Source: Coleophoma eucalyptorum (taxonomy: Eukaryota > Ascomycota > Leotiomycetes > Helotiales > Dermateaceae). Taken from it: a DNA stretch of 64,000 nucleotides. Location: the NCBI GenBank assembly GCA_026120035.1, contig JALRME010000002.1:620001-684000 (forward strand), given 5' to 3'. Positions 45,308 to 57,148 of the stretch are shown piece by piece (positions within the stretch are counted from its first letter, which is position 1; every line of letters begins with the position of its first letter). Both the position numbers and the translations under genes were made by a program. The notes beneath the pieces are model-generated. The model made no database searches, had not been told where the DNA came from, and was given only the letters and a program-made list of their open reading frames with translations.

Positions 45308-46508
45308 GCTTTTGATTTAATTCGCAAGTTTGCTTGGGCGAAAGGCGTTTGAGAAATGGAGTCTCGGAATCATTTACTATTTCGACTGAATGTGTACCCG
45401 ATCTGAGGGAAGTCTTCATGATGGATGGAGACAGCTAGTTGGCTACAAAGGTGATATGGTTTTAGTTCATGTCAGCTACAATGGAAGCATTTCCTTACGA
45501 GATAGTCTTGTACTATTTTATTGGCACTCTGCCTCCCTCTCTTATGTGTTGGGCATTCGTCTCGAAGCTCATGGGACGTGAGATCCCTTTAAGTGCCTTC
45601 CATTAAAAGTTCAGAAGTGAAGCTAGGATAAACTTCGTTGTTCGCGTCCTCTTCGTCTTTCCCTATGAACTTCTCTTATTCGTAGACGTGTAATTTGTCA
45701 TCTGTAGCCCATGCTTATCCCTGTCTCATTCATCCAACCTCAAATGGAACATCTAGCAAATGATCTAGATGCCCACATTACCCAAGCCGTATCTCAGTGA
45801 GTCCGCCTTCTCCACCATGATTTCCTCCAAGAACTGAGGACAGAAACTGGCGAGATTCGATATCTATGCATTGGAAACATGTGCTCTCTCGCGCGAAGTT
45901 ACTGTGACCAGTAATCACATATGAGGTTTTCAGGAAGAGTCATAAGGAAGCAAACGAGAGCATCATCAAGATGCATTAATGACTTCAATGATGACTTTCA
46001 AGTTCTGACGTTACACCATATGGTTAAGGAGCCCAATTGGAGCATCACGGAAACGGAAGCTTGAAAATTGACACCTCTGAAAGTGATTAACGAGGAGCCA
46101 AACAGGGATCTTTGCAGTGAATGGTTTGGGAATAGCTACTACAGAAAAGTGATTATTGACATGTCCGTGAGGCATTGTCTAGTTGTTAGAGACTCCATTT
46201 TGTATGTCGTCACTTGGCAAAACCGTGTTACTGCTTGAGCTTAGATTTTCATATTGTATTTCCATTCAATATGGGTATGATTAGTCGGCGTATCTATAAC
46301 AATACTTTGCAGGCCGCCTCATACTGCGTTGTCCCAAATCCTTCCCTAGTGGCTAACTTTTTGCTTCATTCACAACCCAGAATGTCTATGAAATTCGTCT
46401 GTTTCTCGTTAAAACCTTTTAAATCTTTCTTTCTTGCTGGATTACCACTGAATCCAATACCATCGACATGACTTTTCTGGTCGTCTCACTCTTGCTGTAT
46501 GATCTCTT
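45308..46508. other. Intergenic between convergent genes, 1.2 kb
   Basis: Between the ends of HUS1 and the aldolase gene. Small frames (for example 45390-45581) carry no features. I see no RNA gene. Much is probably 3' untranslated sequence. Confidence 0.45.
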
Positions 46509-47456
46509 TCACAGAGACAACTCAAAATCCATCAGGTCTTTCAAAGAACTCTCTACAACCTTCTTTACGTCTGCTGATGGCGCATCATATGGCTTTCTAG
46601 GAACCATCTTTTCAACCACACCCTCGATGCCTGCCGCCTTTCCACTCGTCAACGCTGCGGCATACTTGGTCGCTGCAATACCCAGCTTGCAACAGCTCTC
46701 GGCTCTTGCTGCCTTTCCGTGCAACTCCAGGGCCTCCTTAACCTCTCCCTTGCCATAAAGCTCATAAATCTGCACCACAATCTTAGGGAAGACATTAGCA
46801 AATGCAGCAATGCACCCAGCAGAGCCAACACTCAGACCGCCAATTAAGAAATCCGACTGGCCACCAAAGGTCGAAAACTCAGCGGGCGTGAAGACGCTAC
46901 TGAGGCGCGTGATTTTACCGACGCTTCCACAGGTGAGTTTGACACCCACGATGTTGGGGCACTCCTGACCCAGCGCGGCAATCATCTCCGAGTCGATGTC
47001 AACACCATTGCACACGCCTGGGAAGTTGTAGATGACGATAGGGATAGGACTCTTGCTCGCGACCTCAACGAAGAACTGCTTGACAACCTTAGGCGTACTG
47101 GCCTTACCGAAGTACGCTGGAGGGAGCACCAGCGCGTAGTTGGCGCCAGCCTCGTGGGCATCCGTGATGTTCTCCAGCACCTGGGCTGTTGAGTGCGCTC
47201 CGCACCCGGCCATCAGCGGGAATGTTGGGCCGACTGCTTGCCGGGCGCTGCTGATGAGCTGCTTGCGCTCACGGCTCGTCAGCAGGAAGGCTTCGGCATT
47301 CGTGCCGAGGATTACGAGACCAGTGAGTCCTGTTTGAGAGAGGTAGCGGTAATATTTCTCTTGGGAGGGCAGGTCGAGCCCGTCCTGCTCGTTGAAGAGC
47401 GTTACGGCTGGACACCAAATTCCAGCCGCGGGCACGTGTGGGATTGATGTTGCCAT
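46509..47456 (-). CDS. DapA-family aldolase, close to L-threo-3-deoxy-hexulosonate aldolase (GaaC/LGA1)
   Basis: A single exon of 315 residues, the usual length of the family. It starts MATSIPHVPAAGIWCPAVTLF and holds LVILGTNAEAFLLTSRER (phosphate/carboxylate-type loop, 47-64). The catalytic Tyr is in VIYNFPGV (Tyr 143) and the Schiff-base Lys in IVGVKLTCG (Lys 173), both exactly where DapA/NAL lyases have them. In fungi this group includes the aldolase that splits 2-keto-3-deoxy-L-galactonate to pyruvate and L-glyceraldehyde in D-galacturonate breakdown. It could instead be a paralogue for another sugar acid or 4-hydroxy-2-oxoglutarate. None of the other pathway genes (reductase, dehydratase, transporter) is seen here, so the pathway is inferred only from similarity as I recall it. 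Confidence 0.88.
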   Translation of the reverse strand: MATSIPHVPAAGIWCPAVTLFNEQDGLDLPSQEKYYRYLSQTGLTGLVILGTNAEAFLLTSRERKQLISSARQAVGPTFPLMAGCGAHSTAQVLENITDAHEAGANYALVLPPAYFGKASTPKVVKQFFVEVASKSPIPIVIYNFPGVCNGVDIDSEMIAALGQECPNIVGVKLTCGSVGKITRLSSVFTPAEFSTFGGQSDFLIGGLSVGSAGCIAAFANVFPKIVVQIYELYGKGEVKEALELHGKAARAESCCKLGIAATKYAAALTSGKAAGIEGVVEKMVPRKPYDAPSADVKKVVESSLKDLMDFELSL

Positions 47457-47564
47457 TATTATGGTGTTGAGGTTGGATGGGATGTTTTAACCGTCGCCTG
47501 TGATACTCAGATGATAAATGAAAAGTAGGAAATTCAAGTCCTTTCTCCTTTGCTGCGATTGCTT

Positions 47565-47572
47565 TATTTATA
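47565..47572 (-). promoter_or_regulatory. TATA box, aldolase gene
   Basis: TATAAATA on the minus strand, about 110 bases upstream of the ATG at 47456. Position fits a core promoter of a regulated, strongly expressed gene. Confidence 0.55.
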
Positions 47573-48513
47573 TGCGACGTCGGAGAGACCTATATCACTA
47601 AGTGAATGTGACAACGGAAGGCGTTTCCTCCTTCCTCCACTGGCCTCCTGCCCTATGCAGAGTGGGATGGTATAGCAATGCTATTCCTTACGTGACGGTA
47701 CAGCATCTCGCTTCAAGAAAAGGGGGGAAAATTCTCGGCTTCTCTCCCAGTATATCTTGAATGGCAAGGTAATTTCTACAAAATAATGCATGTAGTGAAC
47801 AAACTTGAAATTATCCTCATACCGACTTTGTTTGTTTGGATTTCCAACCCCCATAATATCTCCCGCAAACAGATTCTCATGCCAAATTGCCGCGAAAATT
47901 AGCAAAAGCCGACGCCATTACAAAACGACGGGATCTCATCCCGCAAGCCTTGCGCTATCGCTTCCTTTAACCCAACACATTCTAACCATCATGCATAGGT
48001 ATTTTCCCATGCCTTGCTGCCTGGAAGATATTCTCCTCACGTACTCTAGTAGAGTATTTAAGTGACAGGGCCAAAATGTCTCTAATGCAGCTTTTATTTG
48101 ATGGTTTTATCTATAAAGGGGGGTAATCCCCTTTCGACGTATATTGAAACGAATAAACGCAGGACGGGTATATCTAAAAGTACAACGAAAAAAGGTAAGT
48201 TTCTGATTAAAATGAACAAGACCAGCCAGCCCCTACCTACCAGGACAACTTTGGACAGAAGCAGATAGAACAAGAGTTGAAGGAGAATGAAAGAAAGATA
48301 AAGAATCTGAAGAACAACGCTGGCCAGAGCAATGTCATTTGATATGGCGAAATGAAAAAGAACTCCGATCCATAAATGGTATCCCCCAAAAATACAGCAA
48401 GATCGGTCGTTGCGTTCCACCGTCGCCTTCCCTATCATTGCAAATGTCGTAAAAATTCGTTCGTTCTTCCATCATCTCGTCCACGGCATATTTTGACTCA
48501 TTTTGCTTCCCTT
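47573..48513. other. Intergenic, 0.9 kb
   Basis: Holds the upstream promoter of the aldolase gene and, beyond about 48060, the 3' untranslated region of the PH-like gene. No other gene is supported. Confidence 0.4.
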
Positions 48514-50521
48514 TCATACAAATCCGCCTTCGTTTCCAAAGACACCAACACTACCTCGCCAGCCGCATCTCTTATCCCTCTGCTCAGCCGTGTTCTGAGA
48601 AGAGCCAGCACGAAGACTCACACTGTTTCGGGGTACATGGCGCGCTGACTCCTCATTCTCAATGCCACAACTAGTCTCGCTGCTTCCTCGCTTGGACTGC
48701 TGGCCACCAGAACTGGAACTGTTATTCGTCTGTACTAGCAAAAGAGAGCTGGTGCTGCTCAATCGCCTTGTGAACTCCGAAAAGCTCAGTCTCTTGACAC
48801 TATTCGATGATCCTCGTTTCTCATTTTCAGAGATCAGAGGGAAAGAGCCATCTCTAACTGTAGGTACAGTTGCTGTGGAGATTGAGCGAGGGGCGTTAGC
48901 TAGAGAAGTTGGGCGTGATCCACCTCCAGTACGAGGTCGGAGGCCATTAGTGACATCGTTTGCGTGAAAAGCAGACATGGCTTGCTGGTTTACAAAGGGT
49001 ATGGGTGGGCTTCTTGGGGTTGGTGACAGAGGTCTTCCGTGGGATGATGGTGAGTGAGGAGTTCGTCGGCCAGATATGTAGTCGAGGGCTCTTTGTGCTG
49101 GGGTTGGGATCGCAAGATCATCTTCGTGGTCCACCTCCAACTCTTCCAACTCATTTCCCTCTTCCGCGTCGTCATAATCAGACTCCTCCGAGTCCTCATC
49201 CAAATCCCATCCTTGCATCTCCCCAGCATTTTCGTGACCTGAACGGCCCATTCTACTTTCTCTCCTCTCCTCTGCTTCGCGCATCAGAGCTTCAAATCTA
49301 GCAATGCTGCTCAATTGGTCTTCATCTGCCTCCTGTAACCTATCACTGCCAGGAATTACCCTGTTCTTGAAGGCTCTGTCCAAGATAGTTTCTCTTGGCC
49401 CAGGTGGAGTTGAAGCGATGATAGCACCAGGTGCTACTGCGGAGGCTATACTATTGCTGCCTCTTGTATGCGAGGACAAAGCTGATGAGCGACCTTGTGC
49501 AGTAGTCCATCCCTCGATAAACTGATTATCGTAGCCTGAAGTTGACACAGGAGATGGTAGATCCGAGGGCAGAGCTGTAGTATAGTGCTGTGGGTGAGAC
49601 GCGGAATAGCCTATAGGTGGTTGCGAACTAGCTTGTGAAGACAGGTCGGACCTTCTGGATCGCAAGCTGGGCGAGGGAGACAGAATAGCAGAAGGACGCT
49701 CACTCCTCGCTTCCATTCTGGGGGCAGTTGAGTATGTACTTGTTGTCTGAGAAGAATAGCCACGGTTCAGGTCAGGTCTTTGACTTGAGCTCATTGGCCG
49801 TCCATCCCGAGAAGCAAAGGGGTTTGTAAAAGTACTGAACACTGGACTGATTGGGCTCAGAACATCTTCGCGCGGCACCAGAGCATCTAGAATCGACTTA
49901 ATTGCACTGGACCAGTCATAGATATTGTGCTGTTCCTCGGGAATAGTTCGAAAGAGTAGAGTAGTCGACCATGGGTCTTTTGAAGAGGTGAGTCCTCCTG
50001 TCCTGCTTGATCGCCTCTTACGTTGCCTTTCCAGTTCCGCATCAGGTTTGAGGTTAATGATTAAGGTGGGTACTGAGGGGCTCTGCTTTCGATGTTGAAG
50101 TGTCTGGACTTCACACGACTCGAAGGAGGAAATCGGATGCTGAGCAATGAATTCCCAATCGCCCTGTATGACTTAGCCGGGTGCCCGCCCTCTTATTGCA
50201 TGCAATCACCTACTTTTGCTTTGTAAATGGAGATGAACAGTCCTTCAGGGATTGGTTCGGATATGTTGGCTAAGCTTGTCTTCGATGACGGACCCTTCAG
50301 ACCTTTGCGGGCATTTCCGACTCGTCCCATTGGAGTCGATCGTGATAGAGCATTCTCTGGTGGTGTTTGCATGCGGAGAGCACTACCGAGAATGATGTAC
50401 CGAGGCTACCAGCAGAAAGTTAGAATTAGTCGTGGGGTGAAAGGTAATTACAGCGCACCTTCCATAATGCCCTTCCTATGATAGTCCCGCGCTCCGGGGG
50501 AACCAGCATAAAACCTTCCAT
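48514..50521 (-). CDS. PH-like domain protein with disordered acidic/Ser-rich tail
   Basis: Three exons: 50521-50459, 50405-50214 and 50163-48514. The introns are 53 and 50 bases and the chain closes in phase at 634 residues. The start gives MEGFMLVPPERGTIIGRALWK, joined to PRYIILGSALRM. This resembles the first strands of a PH domain (WK-RYxVL). The domain seems to end near residue 165 with IYDWSSAIKSILDAL, where PH domains have a Trp-containing helix, after FRTIPEEQH. Long insertions (disordered loops) lie between. The PH assignment rests on this pattern only. From about 180 the protein is Ser/Pro-rich, with one acidic block (EDSEESDYDDAEEGNELEELEVDHEDD) and a basic end. No catalytic domain. 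A signalling or membrane-adaptor role is an inference. Confidence 0.7.
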
Positions 50522-52080
50522 AACGAGTGGTGTTGACGAGGGCAATACGTGGGGAGTCTCTCCTCTGGAACAGTGGAAACACTACTCTTCAATCCTCCTC
50601 AAATCTGCTTGACGGCGATAAAGACAGTAAATTGCGGATTAAAAGTCGTAACAAGGCATAGTAATCGTCGCAACAGGCGAATCCAGAAGGGGAAGCGACG
50701 AAAGGAAAGTCGTAGGAGGGAGGGATAGAGGAAGGAAACAAAGCACAGGGCGATGGCGAGATGAAGTATAAGGTTGAAGGTGAAGGGAGGTAGCTGGAAA
50801 TATTCAAAGTCGGGATGGTCGTAAAGAGACGGAGTGGAGAGCAGTGGAGCCGTTATAGACAGAAGATTGGCCGCTAAAACACCCCGGTATCTCTGGATGG
50901 GCGGACTGGGTTCAGGATCCGCGGTGGCCACTTGAAGCCCATCAAGGCTTCCCTGTTGGAAAGGAGTTCGGAATGCACTTTCGGACTGGCGGACAGGGCA
51001 CAGGGCACAGGGCGTGTTTCGCCGTCGTACAGGTGTCTTTCGCTACTGTGGGAGAGTAAAGTGTGGGCGTGTGGGTGTGATGTGAGTGGTAGTTCAGTGG
51101 TTCAGTGGTTCAGCGGTCCAATCTGTGTGTCTCCCTCTCCCGTCATAGCTCAACTACTCAGCTAGTGTCTTATCATCCAGCAGTTAGGGTCTTTGCAGCG
51201 TTGTAGGTGCCTGAACGCCGGCTAGACGGGCTTGACGAGCTCGTGGCTAGGCTGACGGTAGTGCGGTGGAGGGGGGTCAACCTGCTAAGTAAGGGAAAGT
51301 GGAAGGTAACGCACCTCGTACACAGCAATCAGTAATTAACCATCACCACAGAAACTCTGGTCGGGGGCCACTCGTCGTTACTGTAACAAGCGCCAATCTC
51401 AAGTACCGGCGCCCTCGTAAATAGCACGATGGATACTGCTGGCCTTCGCCGCATCATCGTCAGGGAGACTGACGGTCTCAGATAGAGTACAGAAATGGCC
51501 GCACACAAGACAAGCTCCCTGCACATCACTGCCTGCATGCATCCCGACTGCCACATGCGCAGTCTGTATCCTCCCCCCTCCCCTCCAGGTACCGAAGGCG
51601 TCTAGTCAAGCCCACGACGCTAGTTCGGTGTAGTGCCCACGCAAGCAGGACCGCACAACAGCACGACAGCAGAACAGCAGAACTGAAGGAGCTGGTTCTG
51701 GTACTTGCCAATCTCTTCGCCTCCTCATCATCTCCATCTTTATCTTTAGAGTCCAAAAGCCCATCGTCGCCTGCCACTATATGGCCCCCTGTCGGGTTTG
51801 CGGCCCCCTCGCTTTATCTCGACCACGAGTAGCTGGATTGGACCCCACTTCCTTCTATCACCGCTTCTTGCTCATCTCGCTCTCCCCTCCTCACATCACC
51901 TCACATCGTCATCAGTGATATCGAAGCAAGCCCAGTCGCCTACCGGAGCCGAGTCTAGGACGGACGCGCTTGAACTTGGATCACGTTCCCCTTTTGCGAC
52001 CTGTACCTTTGGACAAACGTCGCATTGTGTTGTCTAGCGTCCAAGTCACCCTTTCCCGGCCCTTCCCTTCGATGCATTGT

Positions 52081-52152
52081 GCAGACGCAGACGCAGACGC
52101 AGGCGCAGGCGTGGCATGGCATGGCATGGCATGATGATGGCATGGCATGGCT
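52081..52152. repeat. Compound microsatellite (GCAGAC)n then (GGCAT)n
   Basis: Four to five copies of a GCAGAC/GCAGGC 6-mer run directly into eight copies of GGCAT, broken once by GATGAT. Directly visible; a good candidate polymorphic marker. Confidence 0.9.
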
Positions 52153-54035
52153 TTTGGTTTGCTGCAACCACCATTGGCCACGAGATCCTTTCCTTTGCTA
52201 CTCATCACCTTTCACTTTTTGGTAACAGCGCAGACTCCAACGTCGTCACACTTCCCCCCATCATAAGCAAATGGCCTTATCCGCATGAGTAATTTCCATC
52301 CCAATTCCCAATCCTGTTCGACTCTCCCATCCTCCTTCTGCCGTCCCCTGGTCCTCTGATATTCCATCGCCTTCATGCTTCGGCTCGCTGCTTCGGACGC
52401 ATCCCCCGTGCAGGACCAAAGCGACCTAGGTACCTGGTCAACCTTCCCGCGGCCAAGCCAAGCCAGAAGAGAGAGGGGCACGCGGAGGAACAAGCTAGCA
52501 TAGGAGATCGTGATCCGTCCAGGCCAGGTATAGCATAGGCAGACACACTACCAACACACTACTTCACCGTTCATTGTCCCTGACCGATTAGACACTATCC
52601 AACCTCATCATTACCTCATTCTCAGAATAGCACAGCGCTACTTTGCCAGTCAAGGGGCCGATATAGGGGCAATGGCGCATCACCCAAAAATATATCAGAG
52701 GAAGAGGCGATGAAAAATCCATCATCATACGCCTCAAGGAGAAAAGAGAAAGGCGTTCCTCGGCCATGTTAGTGCTCACTGCGTTGATTTCCCGTCTTAC
52801 TTGTGAGACTTGATGAGACGAACGACACGAATAGACGAACCGACGGCTGTAAACAAGAGAAATGGACCCGTCAATTTCTGAAGGGCCATGTCCCTGCTGT
52901 GACTCTTGAAACAACCATTCATCAGAATGAAGCTCTTTAATTCAACACCCCACGAGACTTAGGGTCTCGGAGACTACTACGGTATGGTGGCTCCTGCCAA
53001 ACCAGGGTCTAGACTCTTCTCCGAGGCTCGTTGTATGGTTATTCGCTGTTACAACGTGACTTCATCTCTCCATCATAACCTCGTAGATTTTTCATCACTC
53101 GCTTCTTTGCGGCCCGTCGGTCAAAATTCGTCAGGTACGTATCTGAATCATTAAAGGGAAAACCCCTGTAAATTCGAAGAGGCGACAATGACGAGGGTCT
53201 GTGTGCTGAGGAAAGCGGAAATGATACACGAGGTTGTCGAGGTCAAGAGTTGCCAGTGCAAGGCTCTTCCTTGGTATGTCTCGTCGCAATCATATGTCTG
53301 ACCTCACCCGGCTGACTTTGGATTACTCCATCCGAAATAAGGATTGTGGTCTGGAGAAGGAAAAACGTGGGTTCTTATCGATACGAGACGATCAGACTTC
53401 AGGTAGAGAGCTTGAGAGTTGCTTTATGTGTCAGGTAGCGATGCAAATCTTCCGCTCGTTTACGAGCATAAGTCTGAGCCAAAGAATCTTGACTCCCGAT
53501 CTCCTTACCTTATTCTGCATACTGTATACCACCTGCAATATGAACAAGCATTGAAATACTCGTCCACATACATTCATTCCCCAAGGCCCAGCATGTATGC
53601 CCCGGCGCTCCAACAACCACAAGGCCGGCGATGCAAAGGAACCAAAAAGCAAAAAGAATAGAAAAATAAAATAAAAATTAAAGACCCTTCCTTTGCGTTC
53701 CCTGCAACAATGCATACCTACTAGAGCTCTGTACATGCACTCTTGCATACCTTACCTCCGATAGAACTGTACTACTGTACTACTCTACGGCCGAAAACAA
53801 GTTGACCAACCGACTAACTCGGACCCCAACCTCCCAATCCAAAAACAACCCTCTTTCGCCATGCGCGCTTCTTAGTCCTTGTCCATCCTTTGCCCTTTTT
53901 TGGTCGCCTGTTATTACCAGCTTGGGCTGCTGAGGCTTTCTTGGTGGGGAATGTCCTCGGTAAGCACAGAGCCGAAGCGGACAGGTGAGAGATAGACAAG
54001 GGGGCTGCACAATATTCCTAGTCAGGGGTAACAGA

Positions 54036-54067
54036 ACAGTGCAGTGCAGCGCAGTGCAGCGCAGCAC
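54036..54067. repeat. GCAGT/GCAGC pentamer repeat
   Basis: Six copies of a 5-base unit alternating GCAGT and GCAGC, with perfect period. Confidence 0.8.
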
Positions 54068-57000
54068 AAGTACGTCGTATTCCACATCGAGACGCACGCA
54101 TTGTTCTGGAAAGAAAAAAGTAAAAATCCCCTCGGTAACATTTATTCATCGCCATATTAGATTAAGGTCTTCACCTCTTGTCTTGGCCACGTTGTCTTCC
54201 GGTGCAAGACTCTCGAAAATGTCCCTTGTCTGCTTGTCTTCTCGTCCCGCTCGGCACCGGCTAAAAGCAGAAAGATAAGCGCTTCGGGAGAAACATTCTT
54301 TACCGTACTTTATTTAACTCGACAAGCAATTCTGCCCCCATCATTCTCCCACAAAAAAAAAGACTTTTGATGCCTCCCTGTCTTCCCGACTCCAGCAAAA
54401 GACGGCACGGGTTGAGAGGGCTGAAAGATTAAAATATCCTTCTCGAGAGGATGTCAGAGGTCACCACTTCGCTTAAGGCTTAATTGATTGCCCATCTTAG
54501 ATTGCTCGTCATCTCCCGCCCATCGTGAAGGATTAAAGCCTTTTCTTTTCTAGTGTCTGAGACTGTGATCCTGTTGGATTACTCGCGGCCCGAGGAGACG
54601 AGACGAGACGAGATGAGATAGAACTCGTTCTCGAATGTCTTACCCGACGATATGGGCTTTGTTTGCGAGATGTGGCTGCCTTGCAGTAGCAGCATTGCTA
54701 TGGGTTTTGCTTTGCATCTGCAGTAGCGGATGCTGTGAAGTAAGCACGATGTTCTAGAAGGCTATCTATCATCTGAACTTAAAAAGTACCTCACCTTCGC
54801 GAGGTGTGCCTTTTTTCTTTGTCAATTGCTTCCTTTTGCTCTCTGCTCTTCTTTTGGCAAATCCCGGGAACCATTAATAAAGAAAGGATTTCAAATGGAG
54901 GCATTGTGGTCCATTTTATCGCTATCTTTCCACATACCCGCGCGTACCTCCACTTCCCTACTTTGCGGTGGCAAAGAGCGGAAGTGATGGTCGCACAAAC
55001 CTAGTCGATCAAACCTAGGACCTTAAGCCTTTTACTGTCCTAACACCCGCATTTTATGTCCCTGTAAGGACTCACGATCCCAAAAAAATCTAGCTGGATC
55101 TTGCATAGTATAATCCTAGAAGAAAAAAAAATTTGGAAAAGAAAAACAAAAATCCCAAGGGTGCGGGCGATCTTCTGCTTTCCTCATTTTCTTCTCTCTT
55201 GCGGTGAGATGCCCTGCCCCACAGGATTGTTGGCTTGGGAGGGCCCCGTGAGAGTGGATGTATCTACCCGGCGGTAAGATGAATCCACACTCGAGCATGA
55301 TGGGGTTTGCATTTGAGGGCGGTGCTGGTTGGTTTTTGTCAAGGTAAAGGGAGAGGGGGGTAGGGTGTCGGAGAGGTTGTGTGCGATAACTCCCGGCGCC
55401 GTCTTCAAACTCGTGGAGTCTGGTCTGGGCTTTTACTTAGACGAAAAGAAGATAGGAAAAAACAGCAGTCATTGGAGTGGAGGTATGGGTTTCACCTCGG
55501 TCGGACTTAGTGCCGGACGCAGTCGGCATTGAGGTCGGCGTCACTGATTATGGGCAGGAAATGCATGATATGAGTGACGCGGCTTGAATTTTTTCTCTCG
55601 AACATCCTTATATTTTATAGGCCTGTACGCCGAACGACTGCAGAAGTCCACCTGGATGCGCCGTAAGCCTGGCAATTCTCAGTCTTAAAAGCTCTGTTAT
55701 ATGCCTCAAGGTTTTGATCCTCAAACACGAAATGGAGTCATTTCTAGCTGCAAAGCAAGCACTGTTCCTGCTAAGCTAGTATTTCTGCGCGGGAATGCAT
55801 CAAAAATACCAGGTATTGTAACACCCTCAATCACCTTACATCAGTTTCAGGTATGTGCTGCTATTAGCGTTATTGCTGGCTCATTGAAAGAGTGTGACAG
55901 GTGGGCAAAGAGTACAAGATCAGTAGGAGAAAATGACGTTCTTGAGGAAGTTGTAGTTGATAGTTTCTGTCGACACAAGAGTGGGCAATACTAATATACT
56001 AGTCTTGCGGTCTTCACGTTTATAGCAGCGCATCCTTTCAAAAACATCTAATTAAGATTGATGTATCATTCGAAGATATTTGGAAGCAGGAATGCCATTA
56101 ACTTCTCGTGATGTAGCTCAATGCAGTCCTCTGTGGGCCCGTAGTTTATTTAACTCTATTCGTGTTATCGACTACATATATAAAACGTCGTTGTTATATG
56201 CCGAATCGGAATCTTAGTTCATAGGTGACTACTCATACTGATGAAGTGGTCGCCGTACAGAACCCCCACTCTCCTCAACGGCTCAGAAAAGTATTCATAT
56301 TCTATCAAATACCGCACTCTATATGTCGCAGGAAACATTAAATATTGTATACCTCAATCCGTCTCAAGATTTTGCGCTCAGGCTTTTCAATACTGCCTTG
56401 ACTGTTCAGATTTCATGTCTCCTTGACACCACCAGTCTTATTCATCTATACAATTTACGGCCCAGACTCATTTATTCAAATTTTCACCTCTTGGAAACTT
56501 TCCCTTCTGATGGTTTCGTCTTGTATTGGTTATTGAATTGCAATCAATTACTTGGCCTCATACGCTCAATGCAACATGCTCAGAATCTGCGAAACAGGCC
56601 TAGAGCAAGCATGAGTTTGACTTTTCTACGTCTTAAATTAAGCGATGGGAAACTCGCGAGCTCGACCAAAAAATGGAATGAAAGCCCAAACATTTTCTTC
56701 TACAAAGTAGAAGTCCAAATAGAAATATAAACATTAGTGAGAGTATATAAAAGGCCCTTCAGATTTGACGTCCCCGGGAATTGACTTACACAGAGTCCAT
56801 GGAGTCGTACGCTAGTTGCTTGTACACATCACGTGCCATATGGTTGCCTTGCCTTATCCCAAAGACTGCTGTTCTTCTTCCAAACTTAGACTCTAGATTT
56901 ATAAGACTGGTCCACGTAGTGTTTAAGAGACATACCGCCATTGAAAGATAGAACCACTAATTTCTCAAAGGGGACATATTGTGAAGACGATTGCTAAGCT

Positions 57001-57148
57001 GCCACATTCCACGGAGGAATTATCGCACCGCAAGGCACATAAAGTGTCCGAGACTACACATAAAGACATGTATTACCCCGCTCAGCTTCATCATCCGTCT
57101 TGACAGAAATCAAACACAACGGTTTCTGATTATCAAGGAAATCTCAAA

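Larger units (their letters stand above)
50522..57148. other. Gene-free stretch, 6.6 kb
   Basis: I find no convincing gene. Left part (50522-51800) is the promoter side of the PH-like gene. The 51.8-55.6 kb part is CT- and GC-richer, with simple repeats at 52081-52152 and 54036-54067. From about 55.6 kb it turns AT-rich up to the esterase promoter. Frames of 97 to 135 codons (for example 55701-55994 and 56323-56730) have no family signature. The stretch is long for this otherwise compact genome and may hold a long non-coding transcript or regulatory DNA. Confidence 0.5.

Noticed and set aside
50459..50570. Alternative frame reading RDSPRIALVNTTRYGRFYAG across the first exon of the PH-like gene
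   Set aside because: The phase at the GTGCGC donor does not fit the next exon (PRYIILGSALRM). The frame starting MEGFMLVPPERG fits exactly.
50599..50931. A 110-codon hydrophobic frame on the minus strand, upstream of the PH-like gene
   Set aside because: It has no ATG (only a GTG), and I could not splice it to the next exons in phase. The PH-like gene has a complete, in-phase start at 50521. It is most likely the 5' leader.
56323..56730. A 135-codon plus-strand frame before the esterase
   Set aside because: No domain or signal; AT-rich surroundings. One such frame by chance is expected in 6.6 kb of gene-free DNA.
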